Source of the DNA: Cellulosimicrobium cellulans
GTDB taxonomy: Bacteria; Actinomycetota; Actinomycetes; Actinomycetales; Cellulomonadaceae
Reading direction: 5' to 3'
DNA: 33,793 nucleotides
Assembly: GCF_001722485.1 (NCBI RefSeq)
Contig: NZ_LWGL01000017.1
Coordinates: 1-33,793 of the forward strand
The notes beneath the pieces were generated by a model. It was not told the DNA's origin. It saw only the letters and a program-made list of their open reading frames with translations, and did no database searches. Positions 7,166 to 14,419 of the stretch are shown piece after piece (the stretch's first letter is position 1; the number at the start of each line of letters is the position of its first letter). The position numbers and the translations under genes are program-made.

Positions 7166-7936
7166 TCAGCCGTCGAGGTCGCGCAGGCGTGCGGAGGCCT
7201 CGGCGGCCGCCTCGACGACGACCTCCGCCAGCCGGGCGATCGTGTCGTCGTCGGCACGCTCCGCGAGGTAGGCGACCGAGAGCGACCCGGCGGGGCGCCC
7301 GTCGCGGTCGAGCACCGCCGCCGCGATCGACGCCGAGTGCTTGACCCGCTCGCCGTCCGAGCGGGCCCAGCCCCGCTCGCGCGCGACGCGGACGCGTTCG
7401 CGGATGACCTGCTCGTCCGTGACCGTCGACGAGGTCAGCCGGGGGCGCGGCAGGCGCAGCACCTGCTCCACGTCCTCGTCGGGCAGCGCGGCGAGGATGA
7501 CGATGCCGTTCGCCCCGACGACGAGCGAGACGCGCTCGCCGAGCGTCACCGAGATGCGGATCTCCTGCATGCTCTCGACCTGGCCGACGTAGCAGCGCTC
7601 GTAGCCCTGGCGGGCGCTGAGGGTCGTGGTCTCGCCGGTGAGCGCGGCGAGGCGGGCGATGACGGGCGTGCCGGCGGTGCGGAGCGCGTCGCGGCGCCGC
7701 GCCTCCTGGCCCAGCCCGACGGCCGCGTGCCCGGTGCGGTACCGGCTCGTCGCCGGGTCCTGCACGGCGAAGCCGAACTGGCGCAGCTCGACGAGGACCC
7801 GGTGGACCTCGCCCGTGGAGATCGACGTCGCGGTCGCGATCTCCTGCACGCTCAGCGGGTGCGCGGCGTTCGTGAGCTGCTGCAGCACGAGGAGCGTCCG
7901 CGCCGTGGTGGTCGCCCCGGAAGGACCGCCGTCCAT
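7166..7936 (-). CDS. IclR-family transcriptional regulator
   Basis: A 256-residue DNA-binding regulator. The N-terminal winged helix-turn-helix spans about residues 10-65 (LLVLQQL, LSVQEIATATSISTGEVHRVLVELRQFGFA). The C-terminal IclR effector domain follows from about residue 80, with RCYVGQVES, GERVSLVVGANGIVILAALP, RERGWARSDGER and SIAAAVLDRDGRPAGSLSVAYL, all typical of the family. IclR proteins often control uptake and catabolism of small aromatic, glyoxylate or ureide compounds (AllR is the allantoin example) and bind a pathway metabolite. It lies immediately upstream of, and on the same strand as, the transporter/hydrolase operon and is the best candidate to control it. GGGGAG lies before the ATG. 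Confidence 0.92.
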   Translation of the reverse strand: MDGGPSGATTTARTLLVLQQLTNAAHPLSVQEIATATSISTGEVHRVLVELRQFGFAVQDPATSRYRTGHAAVGLGQEARRRDALRTAGTPVIARLAALTGETTTLSARQGYERCYVGQVESMQEIRISVTLGERVSLVVGANGIVILAALPDEDVEQVLRLPRPRLTSSTVTDEQVIRERVRVARERGWARSDGERVKHSASIAAAVLDRDGRPAGSLSVAYLAERADDDTIARLAEVVVEAAAEASARLRDLDG

Positions 7937-8028
7937 GAAGTGCTCCCCTGCTCGTGCCGCGTCGTCCGGGGGCCGAGCCTAACCCTGCGTCCGTGCCGGA
8001 CCGGCGGACGCGGCGCCCGACGGCACGG

Positions 8029-8062
8029 CGCGGCGCCCGGCCCCTCCCGGCCGGGCGCCGCG
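8029..8062 (-). terminator. Strong GC hairpin terminator after the ABC exporter operon
   Basis: A perfect 14-bp inverted repeat (arms 8029-8042 and 8049-8062, 6-base loop CCTCCC) begins five bases past the permease stop. The stem is almost pure G/C and no U-tract follows, as is common for terminators of high-GC actinobacteria. It separates this operon from the leftward IclR gene. Confidence 0.7.
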
Positions 8063-8067
8063 TCGGC

Positions 8068-8871
8068 TCAGCGGAAGCGGCGCCCCTCGTCGCGCCGGTA
8101 CGCGACGACCGCCAGGGCGGCGAACAGCGCCGTCCAGCCGATCAGCACGGGCCACGCCCACGGGTTGGCCGGCTCGCCCGTGAGGGCCTGGACGAGCAGG
8201 TCGCGCCCGGCGCGCGTCGGCGTCGCCTGGGAGATGCCGTCGAGCCAGTCGGGGAACAGCATCGGCGGGAGGAACAGGCCGCCCGCGAACGCGAGCGGGA
8301 ACAGGATCACCTGCACGACGGGCAGCGCCGCCTTGGCGGAGAGCGAGTACCCGATCGCCATGCCGAGCAGGACGAACGGGACGGAGACGAGCAGGATCGT
8401 CCCGACGCCCGCGACGAGCTCCGTCACCGTGACGGACGCGTCCGTGAACAGCCACCCGATGAGGACGAGCGGCACGAGCCCGAACAGCGCGAAGATGCCG
8501 CCGTTGAGCACGCGCGCGATCATCCGCGGCGCGGGGCCGGCGGGCAGCGACCGCAGGAACGGGTCGAACGGGAGCTGGCGGTCCTCCGCGACGCCCAGGC
8601 CGTACGTGAACAGGCTCGCCGAGCAGACGGCGAACAGTCCTAGCGCTGCGACGGAGGTCGTCGCCGCGACCGGGTCCTGCGCGACCGCGGGCTGCGGCAC
8701 GACGAAGAAGAACATCGCGAGCGCGGGGAACAGCAGGTTGCCGAGGACGGCGATCGGCACGCGCACCGTCTCGAGGAACTGGTACTTCAGGTGCAGCCAC
8801 GTGAGCCGCACCGCCCCCGGTCCTCCGGTGCCCGTCGCGGGGACGGTCGTGGTGCTGGTCGTGGTGCTCAT
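8068..8871 (-). CDS. ABC-2 type exporter permease
   Basis: A 267-residue membrane protein of the ABC-2 permease type (DrrB-like). After a short cytoplasmic N-terminus (WLHLKYQFLETVRVP, about 25-39) there are roughly six membrane segments: about 40-61, 71-95, 120-141, 151-175, 183-205 and 237-258. The segment around GGLFLPPMLFPDWLDGISQATPTRAGRDLL is the conserved region before the last helix. It should form a homodimeric export channel driven by the ATPase encoded directly upstream, whose stop overlaps this start by four bases (ATGA). The substrate is unknown; drugs, lipids or peptides are exported by relatives. Confidence 0.9.
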   Translation of the reverse strand: MSTTTSTTTVPATGTGGPGAVRLTWLHLKYQFLETVRVPIAVLGNLLFPALAMFFFVVPQPAVAQDPVAATTSVAALGLFAVCSASLFTYGLGVAEDRQLPFDPFLRSLPAGPAPRMIARVLNGGIFALFGLVPLVLIGWLFTDASVTVTELVAGVGTILLVSVPFVLLGMAIGYSLSAKAALPVVQVILFPLAFAGGLFLPPMLFPDWLDGISQATPTRAGRDLLVQALTGEPANPWAWPVLIGWTALFAALAVVAYRRDEGRRFR

Positions 8872-9827
8872 CGGGATCCCTCCGCCGTGTCGTCGTGCGC
8901 GACCATCTCCTCGAACGCCTCCTCGAGGCTCGCGCCGCGGATCTCGAGGTCGCGGAAGTCCGTGCCGGACGTGACGAGGTCGCGGACGAACGCGTCGGCG
9001 TCGGGCGTGTAGAGCTCCTGGCGACCGTCGGCGAGCGTCTCGGCCCGCACGACGCCCGGCCGCGCCGCGAGGTCGACGCCCGTCCGCACGGCGACGCGGC
9101 GCAGCGACACCCGGCGCAGGATCGCCTCGAGCGTGTCGTCGGCCTTCACGACGCCCTGGTCGATGACGACGACGCGCTGCGCGAGCGCCTGCACCTCCTC
9201 GAGGTAGTGGCTCGTGAGCAGCACGGTCCCGCCGCCCGCGTGGTACGTGCGGATCGCGTCCCACAGCGCCTGCCGGGCGCCGACGTCGAGGCCGGTCGTG
9301 GGCTCGTCGAGCAGGACGACGCGCGGGCGTCCGACGAGGGACAGCGCGACGGCGAGGCGCCGCTTCTGCCCGCCGGACATCGCGCCCGTCTGGCGGCCGG
9401 CGAGCTCGCTGAGCCCGAACTGCTCGAGCAGCTCGCCGGTCGGGACGGGGTCGGGGTAGTGGCCGCCGACGAAGTCGACGACCTCGCGCACCTTGAGCGT
9501 CGCGGGCAGGCCGGTCTCCTGCGGCGTGATGCCGAGGCCGAGGCGGCTGCGGGCATCGCGCGGGTCGCCACCGAAGAGGCGCACGGCGCCCTCGTCGGGC
9601 CGGCGCTGCCCGCTGACGAGCGAGAGCAGCGTCGACTTACCGGCGCCGTTCGGGCCGAGCAGGCCGACGAGCTCGCCCGAGCCGACGGTCAGGGAGACGC
9701 CGTCGAGCGCGACGACCTTGCCGAAGCGCTTCGTGACGCCCTGGGCGGTCACCAGGGGCGCCGCGGGGTCCGACGGCGCGTGCGCGGCGCGCGCGGCGGC
9801 GCGCGGCGGGGCGGGAGGTGCGGTCAT
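8868..9827 (-). CDS. DrrA-like ABC exporter ATPase
   Basis: A 319-residue ABC ATPase. Walker A GPNGAGKS is at 58-65, the signature SGGQKRR at 151-157, Walker B VVLLDEP at 170-176 and the H-loop in LLTSHYLEE. ITPQETGLPATLKVREVVDF and the C-terminal extension of about 80 residues after VVIDQG match exporter ATPases of the DrrA / CcmA type. The Ala/Pro-rich first 22 residues look unstructured. It is coupled on both sides: ATGA with the winged-helix regulator upstream and ATGA with the permease downstream. Its membership in a regulator-ATPase-permease operon suggests export that is induced by stress or by a ligand (inference). Confidence 0.92.
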   Translation of the reverse strand: MTAPPAPPRAAARAAHAPSDPAAPLVTAQGVTKRFGKVVALDGVSLTVGSGELVGLLGPNGAGKSTLLSLVSGQRRPDEGAVRLFGGDPRDARSRLGLGITPQETGLPATLKVREVVDFVGGHYPDPVPTGELLEQFGLSELAGRQTGAMSGGQKRRLAVALSLVGRPRVVLLDEPTTGLDVGARQALWDAIRTYHAGGGTVLLTSHYLEEVQALAQRVVVIDQGVVKADDTLEAILRRVSLRRVAVRTGVDLAARPGVVRAETLADGRQELYTPDADAFVRDLVTSGTDFRDLEIRGASLEEAFEEMVAHDDTAEGSR

Positions 9828-10129
9828 GATGCGGTTCCTCTCAGGAGGGACGTCAGCGTGGCCGTGTACGTCTCGAACGCGACGCGGCCGGCGCCGGTGA
9901 GCCGGAGGTAGGTGGCGGGCGTGCGGCCCTCGTGGGTCTTCGTGACGTGGACGTAGCCCGCGTCCTCGAGCTTGCGCAGGTGGGTCGACAGGTTGCCCGC
10001 GGTCATGTCGAGCAGCTTCTGGAGCTTGGGGAACGACAGCTCGTCCCCCTCGCCGAGCGCGGCGAGCGTCGCGACGACGCGCAGCCGGGCGGGTGCGTGG
10101 ATGACCGGGTCGAGCTCGACGTCAGGCAT
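9824..10129 (-). CDS. Winged-helix transcriptional regulator (HTH_34 type)
   Basis: A 101-residue single-domain winged-helix DNA-binding protein. DPVIHAPARLRVVATLAAL, FPKLQKLLDMTAGNLSTHLRKLEDAGYV (about 33-60) with the recognition helix near 43-55, and the wing VTKTHEGRTPATYLRLT are diagnostic of the small MarR/ArsR-like family known as winged helix DNA-binding domain PF13601. No metal-binding cysteines are present, so it is not a metal-sensing ArsR. It lies between a membrane protein gene (8-base overlap) and the exporter ATPase gene (ATGA overlap), suggesting autoregulation of the whole operon. A dyad upstream of the first gene (10844-10856) is a candidate binding site. Confidence 0.9.
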   Translation of the reverse strand: MPDVELDPVIHAPARLRVVATLAALGEGDELSFPKLQKLLDMTAGNLSTHLRKLEDAGYVHVTKTHEGRTPATYLRLTGAGRVAFETYTATLTSLLRGTAS

Positions 10130-10820
10130 CGGCCACCTCCGGCGACCGTCCGCGCAGGGTGCGTGGGCCGTCGAGCGCGCGCCGGCGCCGTCGGGCGCCC
10201 AGGAGGTGCTCGATCGCAGCCATGACGAGGAAGCCGCCCCCGCCGAGGAGCGCCATGACGAGGTAGGTGTGGGGCAGGCCCGCGAACGTGGCGACCGCCG
10301 CGACGAGCAGGATCCACACGCCCAGCACGAACAGGCGCGTGTCCTGGAACGCGGCGGACCCGCCGAGGTAGAGCAGCCCGACGACGACGCACGCGAACGC
10401 GTTGCTCGCGAGGGACATCACCTCGTCGGACGCGCCTGCGCGGGCGAGGCCGCCGAGCACGAGGCCCAGGGTGAGGAAGCCGAGCATCCACGACCAGCCG
10501 TAGAGCGCACCCGTGCGGGCGCTGACGCCGCGCGTGCCGGCCGTGCGGCTGACGCTGTGGACGATCGTGAACGCGACGGCCGCGATGATCGCCCCGCCGA
10601 AGACGGCGAACGCCCACGGCTCGGGCTGGCTGCCGTCGCCCTGCTCGCGCGAGCTCACCCACAGGCAGAGGTAGCCCGCGAGCCACGCGACGCCCCACGC
10701 CAGGTAGAGCAGGCGGCCGTCGGGCTCCGTCGCGGTGCGCGCCCGGTCCTGCTGCTCGCGGATGAGCCGCAGCGACTCCGCCGGGTCGAACGCCTCGTCG
10801 TCGGGTCGGTCGCCTGTCAT
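10122..10820 (-). CDS. Multi-pass membrane protein of the exporter operon
   Basis: A 232-residue protein of unknown function with about six hydrophobic segments: roughly 42-60, 73-93, 108-131, 139-158, 164-182 and 186-206. It has a charged cytosolic N-terminus (DPAESLRLIREQQDRAR, 12-28) and a basic C-terminal tail (GARRRRRALDG). The ATG at 10820 has GGAG six bases upstream, and the predicted protein starts just before the conserved-looking charged helix. It is the first gene of the operon and overlaps the winged-helix regulator by eight bases. Small membrane proteins of this kind commonly sit next to HTH_34 regulators, but I do not know their role; it may sense membrane state or be a transport accessory. 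Confidence 0.85.
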   Translation of the reverse strand: MTGDRPDDEAFDPAESLRLIREQQDRARTATEPDGRLLYLAWGVAWLAGYLCLWVSSREQGDGSQPEPWAFAVFGGAIIAAVAFTIVHSVSRTAGTRGVSARTGALYGWSWMLGFLTLGLVLGGLARAGASDEVMSLASNAFACVVVGLLYLGGSAAFQDTRLFVLGVWILLVAAVATFAGLPHTYLVMALLGGGGFLVMAAIEHLLGARRRRRALDGPRTLRGRSPEVADA

Positions 10821-10843
10821 GGTTCTCCTTCGGTGCCAAGTGG

Positions 10844-10856
10844 TTTGCGGTGCAAA
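10844..10856 (-). promoter_or_regulatory. Candidate operator of the winged-helix/ABC exporter operon
   Basis: A perfect dyad TTTGC-GGT-GCAAA lies 24 bases before the ATG of the first gene. It sits within a wider imperfect dyad, AAGTGGTTTGC and, as the reverse complement of the other arm, AACTACTTTGC, matching at 8 of 11 positions. Read on the minus strand there is also a 17-base-spaced direct repeat (ACTTTGCACC, ACTTGGCACC). Position over the promoter or leader fits repression by the dimeric winged-helix protein of the operon. Confidence 0.45.
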
Positions 10857-10962
10857 GTAGTTTCCATGATGCCCTGGTGATGGCGGTCCTGGCAAGCACT
10901 GCGGGCGATCTACGTCCGGCCTACCGTCGAGGCACGTCCGACCGCCGACCGGAGGGAGCGTC

Positions 10963-12177
10963 GTGGGACTCGCCCTCGTGTACGCCGCGGTGGGTGTCGT
11001 GACCGTCGCGCTCGCCCTTCTCGGCCGCCGCGTGCAGGGATGGCCGGTCTCCGAGCCCCTCGTCGGGCTCGTCCTGGGCGTCGCGCTCGGCCAGCTCGGC
11101 GCGCTGGGCGGGACGGGCACCCTGGGCTGGGACGAGAGCCGGCGCGACACCCTGCTCCTCGAGTCGTCCCGGCTGCTCCTCGCCGCCTCGGTCATGGCCG
11201 CCGCGCTCCGCTTCCCGACGTCCCGGCTCCGGGAGGTGTGGCGCCCCGTCCTCTGGCTCCTCGTCATCGCCATGCCCGTCGCCGCCGTGGCCTCCGGCGC
11301 GCTCGCCCTGGCCGCCGGGCTCCCCCTCGCGCTCGCGGCCGTCGTCGGGGCCTGCCTGAGCCCGACCGACCCCGTCCTCGCCGCGTCCGTCGTCTCGGGC
11401 GACCTGGCGAAGCGCTCGCTCCCGGGTCGCCTGCGCGCCGCGCTCACCGCCGAGAGCGGCGCGAACGACGGCCTCGCCCTGCCGCTCGTGGCCGTCGCCG
11501 TGTCGTTCGCACTGCCCTCGCGGGACACCGGGAACGAGCTCGTGCGCCTCGCCTGGGAGGTCGGCGGCGCGGTCGCGATCGGGATCGCCCTCGGTCTCGC
11601 CACCGCGGCCGGACGGCGCGCCGCGACACGCCACCACGACCTCGACGACGGCCCAGCCCTCGTGCTCACCCTGCTGCTGGCGGTCGCGGTCCTCGGCGTC
11701 GCGCGGGTGGCGCAGACGGACGGCGTGCTCGCCGTCTTCGTCGCCGGCCTCGCCTACGGGGCCCGCACGGACGCGGCGACCCGCGAGCGCCAGGACACCG
11801 TCGACGAGGCGGTGAACCGGTACGCCGTCGTCCCGTTCTTCGCGGTCGTCGGCGCCGCGCTCCCGTGGGCGGACTGGGCCGCGCTGGGGCCGGGCGCCGT
11901 GGTGCTCGTCGTGGGCGCGCTGCTGGTGCGGCGCCTCCCGGTCGTGCTCGCGCTGGCGCCGGCGCTGGGGATGTCGCGGCGCGACGCCCTGTTCGCCGGC
12001 TGGTTCGGCCCCATGGGCGTCTCCGCGGTGTTCTACCTGGCGCACGCCCGTGACGAGGGCGTCGCCGACCCGCGGGTCTTCGCGGCCGGGATGCTCGTGG
12101 TCGTGGCGAGCACCGTCGTGCACGGCGTCACCGCCGCGCCGGGGGCACGGCTCTACGCTCGCCGGACGTCGTCGTAA
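10963..12177 (+). CDS. CPA1-family Na+(K+)/H+ antiporter (NhaP-like)
   Basis: A 404-residue monovalent cation:proton antiporter with 12 or so membrane segments over nearly its whole length. CLSPTDPVLAASVV (131-144) is the unwound TDP motif and ESGANDGLALP (164-174) carries the Asn-Asp pair of electroneutral CPA1 exchangers. Near the end, GWFGPMGVSAVFYL is the conserved arginine-less GP motif seen in NhaP proteins. Cells use it to expel sodium and control cytosolic pH. GTG at 10963 is chosen because GGAGGGAG lies four bases upstream. It is transcribed away from the exporter operon, with 142 bases between; a TACCGT -10-like hexamer at 10922-10927 may be its promoter. It is shorter than eukaryotic-type relatives because it lacks a C-terminal cytosolic domain. 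Confidence 0.92.
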   Translation: MGLALVYAAVGVVTVALALLGRRVQGWPVSEPLVGLVLGVALGQLGALGGTGTLGWDESRRDTLLLESSRLLLAASVMAAALRFPTSRLREVWRPVLWLLVIAMPVAAVASGALALAAGLPLALAAVVGACLSPTDPVLAASVVSGDLAKRSLPGRLRAALTAESGANDGLALPLVAVAVSFALPSRDTGNELVRLAWEVGGAVAIGIALGLATAAGRRAATRHHDLDDGPALVLTLLLAVAVLGVARVAQTDGVLAVFVAGLAYGARTDAATRERQDTVDEAVNRYAVVPFFAVVGAALPWADWAALGPGAVVLVVGALLVRRLPVVLALAPALGMSRRDALFAGWFGPMGVSAVFYLAHARDEGVADPRVFAAGMLVVVASTVVHGVTAAPGARLYARRTSS

Positions 12178-12178
12178 T

Positions 12179-12231
12179 GTGATATCACTTTGCTATACGA
12201 CGATGCGCGGCCGCGACGGCCGCAGGAGAGG
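12179..12231 (+). promoter_or_regulatory. Promoter, palindromic operator and RBS of the SPFH operon
   Basis: GTGATATCAC (12179-12188) is a perfect 10-base palindrome lying in the spacer just before an extended -10, TGC-TATACG (12191-12199). No good -35 is visible, which fits an extended -10 promoter. The predicted start near 12206 is followed by GCGGCC-GCGAC-GGCCGC (12207-12223), a hairpin at the very 5' end of the mRNA, and then AGGAGAGG (12224-12231) before the ATG. The coupled ribbon-helix-helix protein is an obvious candidate ligand for the palindrome. Confidence 0.5.
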
Positions 12232-12239
12232 ACGACGCC

Positions 12240-13190
12240 ATGACCGAGACCGCCGCCCCACCGCAGGAGTCCGTCGGCGGTGAGCCGACCGGGCGCCCCG
12301 TCGGCCACGCCGGCACCCGCGTCGACGTGACGGAACGACCCGCCTGGTCGCTCGGCGCGGGCGGCGCGATCCTCGCGCTCGTCCTCGCCGTCGTGCTCTT
12401 CGGCGCCGGCGTCGTGCTGTTCGCCGTGGCCACCCCGGGTGCCGTCGTGGGCGCGATCCTGTGCTTCGTCGTCGGTGTCGGGCTGTTCACGGGCGTCTCG
12501 GTCGTCAGCCCCGGCCAGACGCTCGTCGTGCAGCTCTTCGGCCGCTACCTCGGCACCATCCGCCGCACGGGCCTCGTCATGACCGTGCCGCTCACGACGC
12601 GCCGCCGCGTGTCCGTGCGCGTGCGCAACTTCGAGACGAGCGAGCTCAAGGTCAACGACGCCGACGGCAACCCCATCAACATCGCGGCCATCGTCGTGTG
12701 GCAGGTCGCCGACACCGCCAAGGCCAGCTTCGCGGTCGAGGACTACGACGACTTCGTCGTCGTCCAGGCCGAGTCGGCCCTGCGCCACGTCGCGATGTCG
12801 CACCCGTACGACGACGCCGACGCCGGCGAGGAGTCGCTGCGCGGCGCGACCGAGGTCGTGTCCGCCGAGATCGCGGCGGAGGTCGCCGAGCGCGTCGTCG
12901 TCGCCGGGGTCGAGGTCATCGAGGCCCGCATCTCCAACCTCGCCTACGCGCCCGAGATCGCCCAGGCGATGCTCCAGCGCCAGCAGGCGGGCGCCATCAT
13001 CGCGGCCCGCTCCCGCATCGTCGAGGGCGCGGTCTCCATGGTCGAGGACGCGCTCGCACGGCTCGAGCGGGACGACGTCGTCGTCCTCGACGACGAGCGC
13101 CGCGCCACGATGGTGTCCAACCTCCTCGTCGTGCTCTGCGGCGAGAGCCGCGCTACGCCGGTCGTCAACGCGGGGTCGCTCTACCAGTGA
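12240..13190 (+). CDS. SPFH-domain (band 7/stomatin-like) membrane protein
   Basis: A 316-residue membrane-anchored SPFH protein. Two adjacent hydrophobic segments (about 40-63 and 67-87) form a hairpin anchor, followed by the SPFH/band 7 domain: [22 protein letters not shown] (90-111), [34 protein letters not shown], then a helical region ending [31 protein letters not shown] typical of the family. SPFH proteins assemble into large rings or microdomains and recruit proteases, channels or signalling proteins. The stop overlaps the GTG of the small DNA-binding protein by four bases. It lies 62 bases after the antiporter gene but has its own likely promoter. It might scaffold the antiporter or a membrane stress sensor; this is not shown by the sequence. 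Confidence 0.93.
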   Translation: MTETAAPPQESVGGEPTGRPVGHAGTRVDVTERPAWSLGAGGAILALVLAVVLFGAGVVLFAVATPGAVVGAILCFVVGVGLFTGVSVVSPGQTLVVQLFGRYLGTIRRTGLVMTVPLTTRRRVSVRVRNFETSELKVNDADGNPINIAAIVVWQVADTAKASFAVEDYDDFVVVQAESALRHVAMSHPYDDADAGEESLRGATEVVSAEIAAEVAERVVVAGVEVIEARISNLAYAPEIAQAMLQRQQAGAIIAARSRIVEGAVSMVEDALARLERDDVVVLDDERRATMVSNLLVVLCGESRATPVVNAGSLYQ

Positions 13191-13471
13191 CGGGCGCGGA
13201 GCCGGACCTGCCCGACGACGGCGAGCAGCCGTCGTCGGGCACCGGCGCGCCCGAGGGCGCGGCGCGGCCGCGGAAGGCGCAGCGCAAGTCCGTGCTGCTG
13301 CGGCTCGACCCGGCCGTGCATGACGCGCTCGCCCGCTGGGCCGCGGACGACCTGCGCAGCGTCAACGCCCAGGTCGAGATGCTGCTGCGCCGGGCGCTCG
13401 CCGACGCCGGGCGGCTGCCCCGCGACGTCTCGCCCGTGCGCCGGCCGGGCCGCCCGCCGCGCGCGCCGTGA
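13187..13471 (+). CDS. Ribbon-helix-helix (Arc-like) DNA-binding protein
   Basis: A 94-residue protein. A disordered acidic/Pro-rich N-terminus (1-30) leads into a ribbon-helix-helix domain at about 33-73: strand RKSVLLRL (33-40), helix [14 protein letters not shown], then [20 protein letters not shown], the second helix. The C-terminus is basic and Pro/Arg-rich ([12 protein letters not shown]), probably contacting DNA backbone. Arc/MetJ-type domains bind palindromic operators as dimers. The GTG overlaps the SPFH stop (GTGA), a coupling that suggests it regulates its own operon, with GTGATATCAC at 12179 as candidate site. It resembles antitoxin-type proteins, but no toxin gene is adjacent: the partner is the SPFH protein. 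Confidence 0.88.
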   Translation: MTGAEPDLPDDGEQPSSGTGAPEGAARPRKAQRKSVLLRLDPAVHDALARWAADDLRSVNAQVEMLLRRALADAGRLPRDVSPVRRPGRPPRAP

Positions 13472-13517
13472 CCCCAGAGGCTCCCAGGCGACGTCGAGGG
13501 GCCGTGCGGGTGGCGGT

Positions 13518-13531
13518 GCTATAACCGGACG
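13518..13531 (+). promoter_or_regulatory. Extended -10 promoter giving a leaderless CPBP transcript
   Basis: TGC-TATAAC (13517-13525) is an extended -10 element with 5 of 6 matches to TATAAT. The GTG start lies six bases after the hexamer, right where transcription should begin, and no Shine-Dalgarno sequence is visible. This fits a leaderless mRNA, which is common in actinobacteria. Confidence 0.5.
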
Positions 13532-14383
13532 GTGCCCCACCAGCCCGCTGACGCCGTGCCGTCAACCGTCGTGACCCCCGAACCGCCGGTCGGCACCGCC
13601 CCCGTGCGCCCGGAGCGCGCGGCCCGACGGCGCATCGCCGCGGAGATCTGGATCGTCCTCGGCCTGAGCCTCGGGCAGTCCGCGGTGTACGCGCTCATCA
13701 ACATCGTCGCGCGGCTCACCGCGGACACCCCGCTCCGGGAGCAGTCCGCGAGCCTCAACGTCAGCCAGTCCGCGCGCCCGTACCTCGACCTGACGTACCA
13801 GTTCGTCGGCATCTTCTTCGCCGTGCTGCCCGTGGCGCTCGCGCTGTACCTGCTCAGCGCGCGCGGGCGCTCGGCGGTCCGAGCGATCGGGCTCGACGGA
13901 GCCCGGCCGGTGCGTGACGCCGGTTGGGGGTTCGCGCTCGCGGCCGCGATCGGGATCCCCGGTCTCGCGTTCTACCTGGTCGGACGCGCCATGGGCATCA
14001 CCGTGGAGGTCCAGGCGTCGGCGCTCAACGCCGCGTGGTGGACCGTCCCGGTGCTCCTCCTGTCCGCCCTGCAGAACGGGCTGCTCGAGGAGGTCGTCGC
14101 GGTCGGGTACCTGCACGAGCGCACGCGCGACCTCGGCTGGGGGCGCGTGAAGTTCGTCGTGTGGAGCTCGCTGCTGCGCGGCGCCTACCACCTGTACCAG
14201 GGCATCGGGCCGTTCATCGGCAACGTCGTCATGGGCGTCGTCTTCTCCTGGTGGTACACGTCCCGGTGGGGACGGCACCGCGTCATGCCGCTCGTGATCG
14301 CCCACACGCTGCTCGACGTCGTCGCGTTCGTCGGGTACGCGCTCCTGCCGCTCGAGTGGAAGCAGTCGCTCGGCCTGGCGTGA
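13532..14383 (+). CDS. CPBP-family intramembrane glutamic protease
   Basis: A 283-residue multi-pass membrane protein of the CPBP (CAAX protease and bacteriocin-processing, Abi) family. Motif 1 is EEVVAVGYLHER with Glu186 and Glu187, motif 2 is SSLLRGAYHLYQG with His220, and motif 3 contains VIAHTLLD with His258; these form the catalytic core of the Rce1-like glutamic proteases. Membrane segments are found at about 38-60, 90-109, 132-153, 169-184, 205-220, 227-241 and 252-273. The substrate is unknown: relatives process prenylated proteins or peptides, or give self-immunity. It appears to be a single-gene unit starting at a GTG placed directly after a -10 element, and faces a convergent lipoprotein gene. 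Confidence 0.9.
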   Translation: MPHQPADAVPSTVVTPEPPVGTAPVRPERAARRRIAAEIWIVLGLSLGQSAVYALINIVARLTADTPLREQSASLNVSQSARPYLDLTYQFVGIFFAVLPVALALYLLSARGRSAVRAIGLDGARPVRDAGWGFALAAAIGIPGLAFYLVGRAMGITVEVQASALNAAWWTVPVLLLSALQNGLLEEVVAVGYLHERTRDLGWGRVKFVVWSSLLRGAYHLYQGIGPFIGNVVMGVVFSWWYTSRWGRHRVMPLVIAHTLLDVVAFVGYALLPLEWKQSLGLA

Positions 14384-14419
14384 CGACGGCGGCCCGGGGC
14401 TCGTGGAGGACTGCGGCGG

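Noticed and set aside
7976-7981. TAGGCT as a promoter for the IclR gene
   Set aside because: The hexamer fits TANNNT but no -35 or other support was found, and such hexamers are expected by chance.
12207-12223. Riboswitch in the SPFH leader
   Set aside because: Only one short 6-bp hairpin is present in a leader of about 34 bases, too small for any known riboswitch.
13187-13471. Classical toxin-antitoxin pair
   Set aside because: The ribbon-helix-helix protein looks like an antitoxin, but its coupled partner is an SPFH membrane protein and no toxin-like gene is adjacent.
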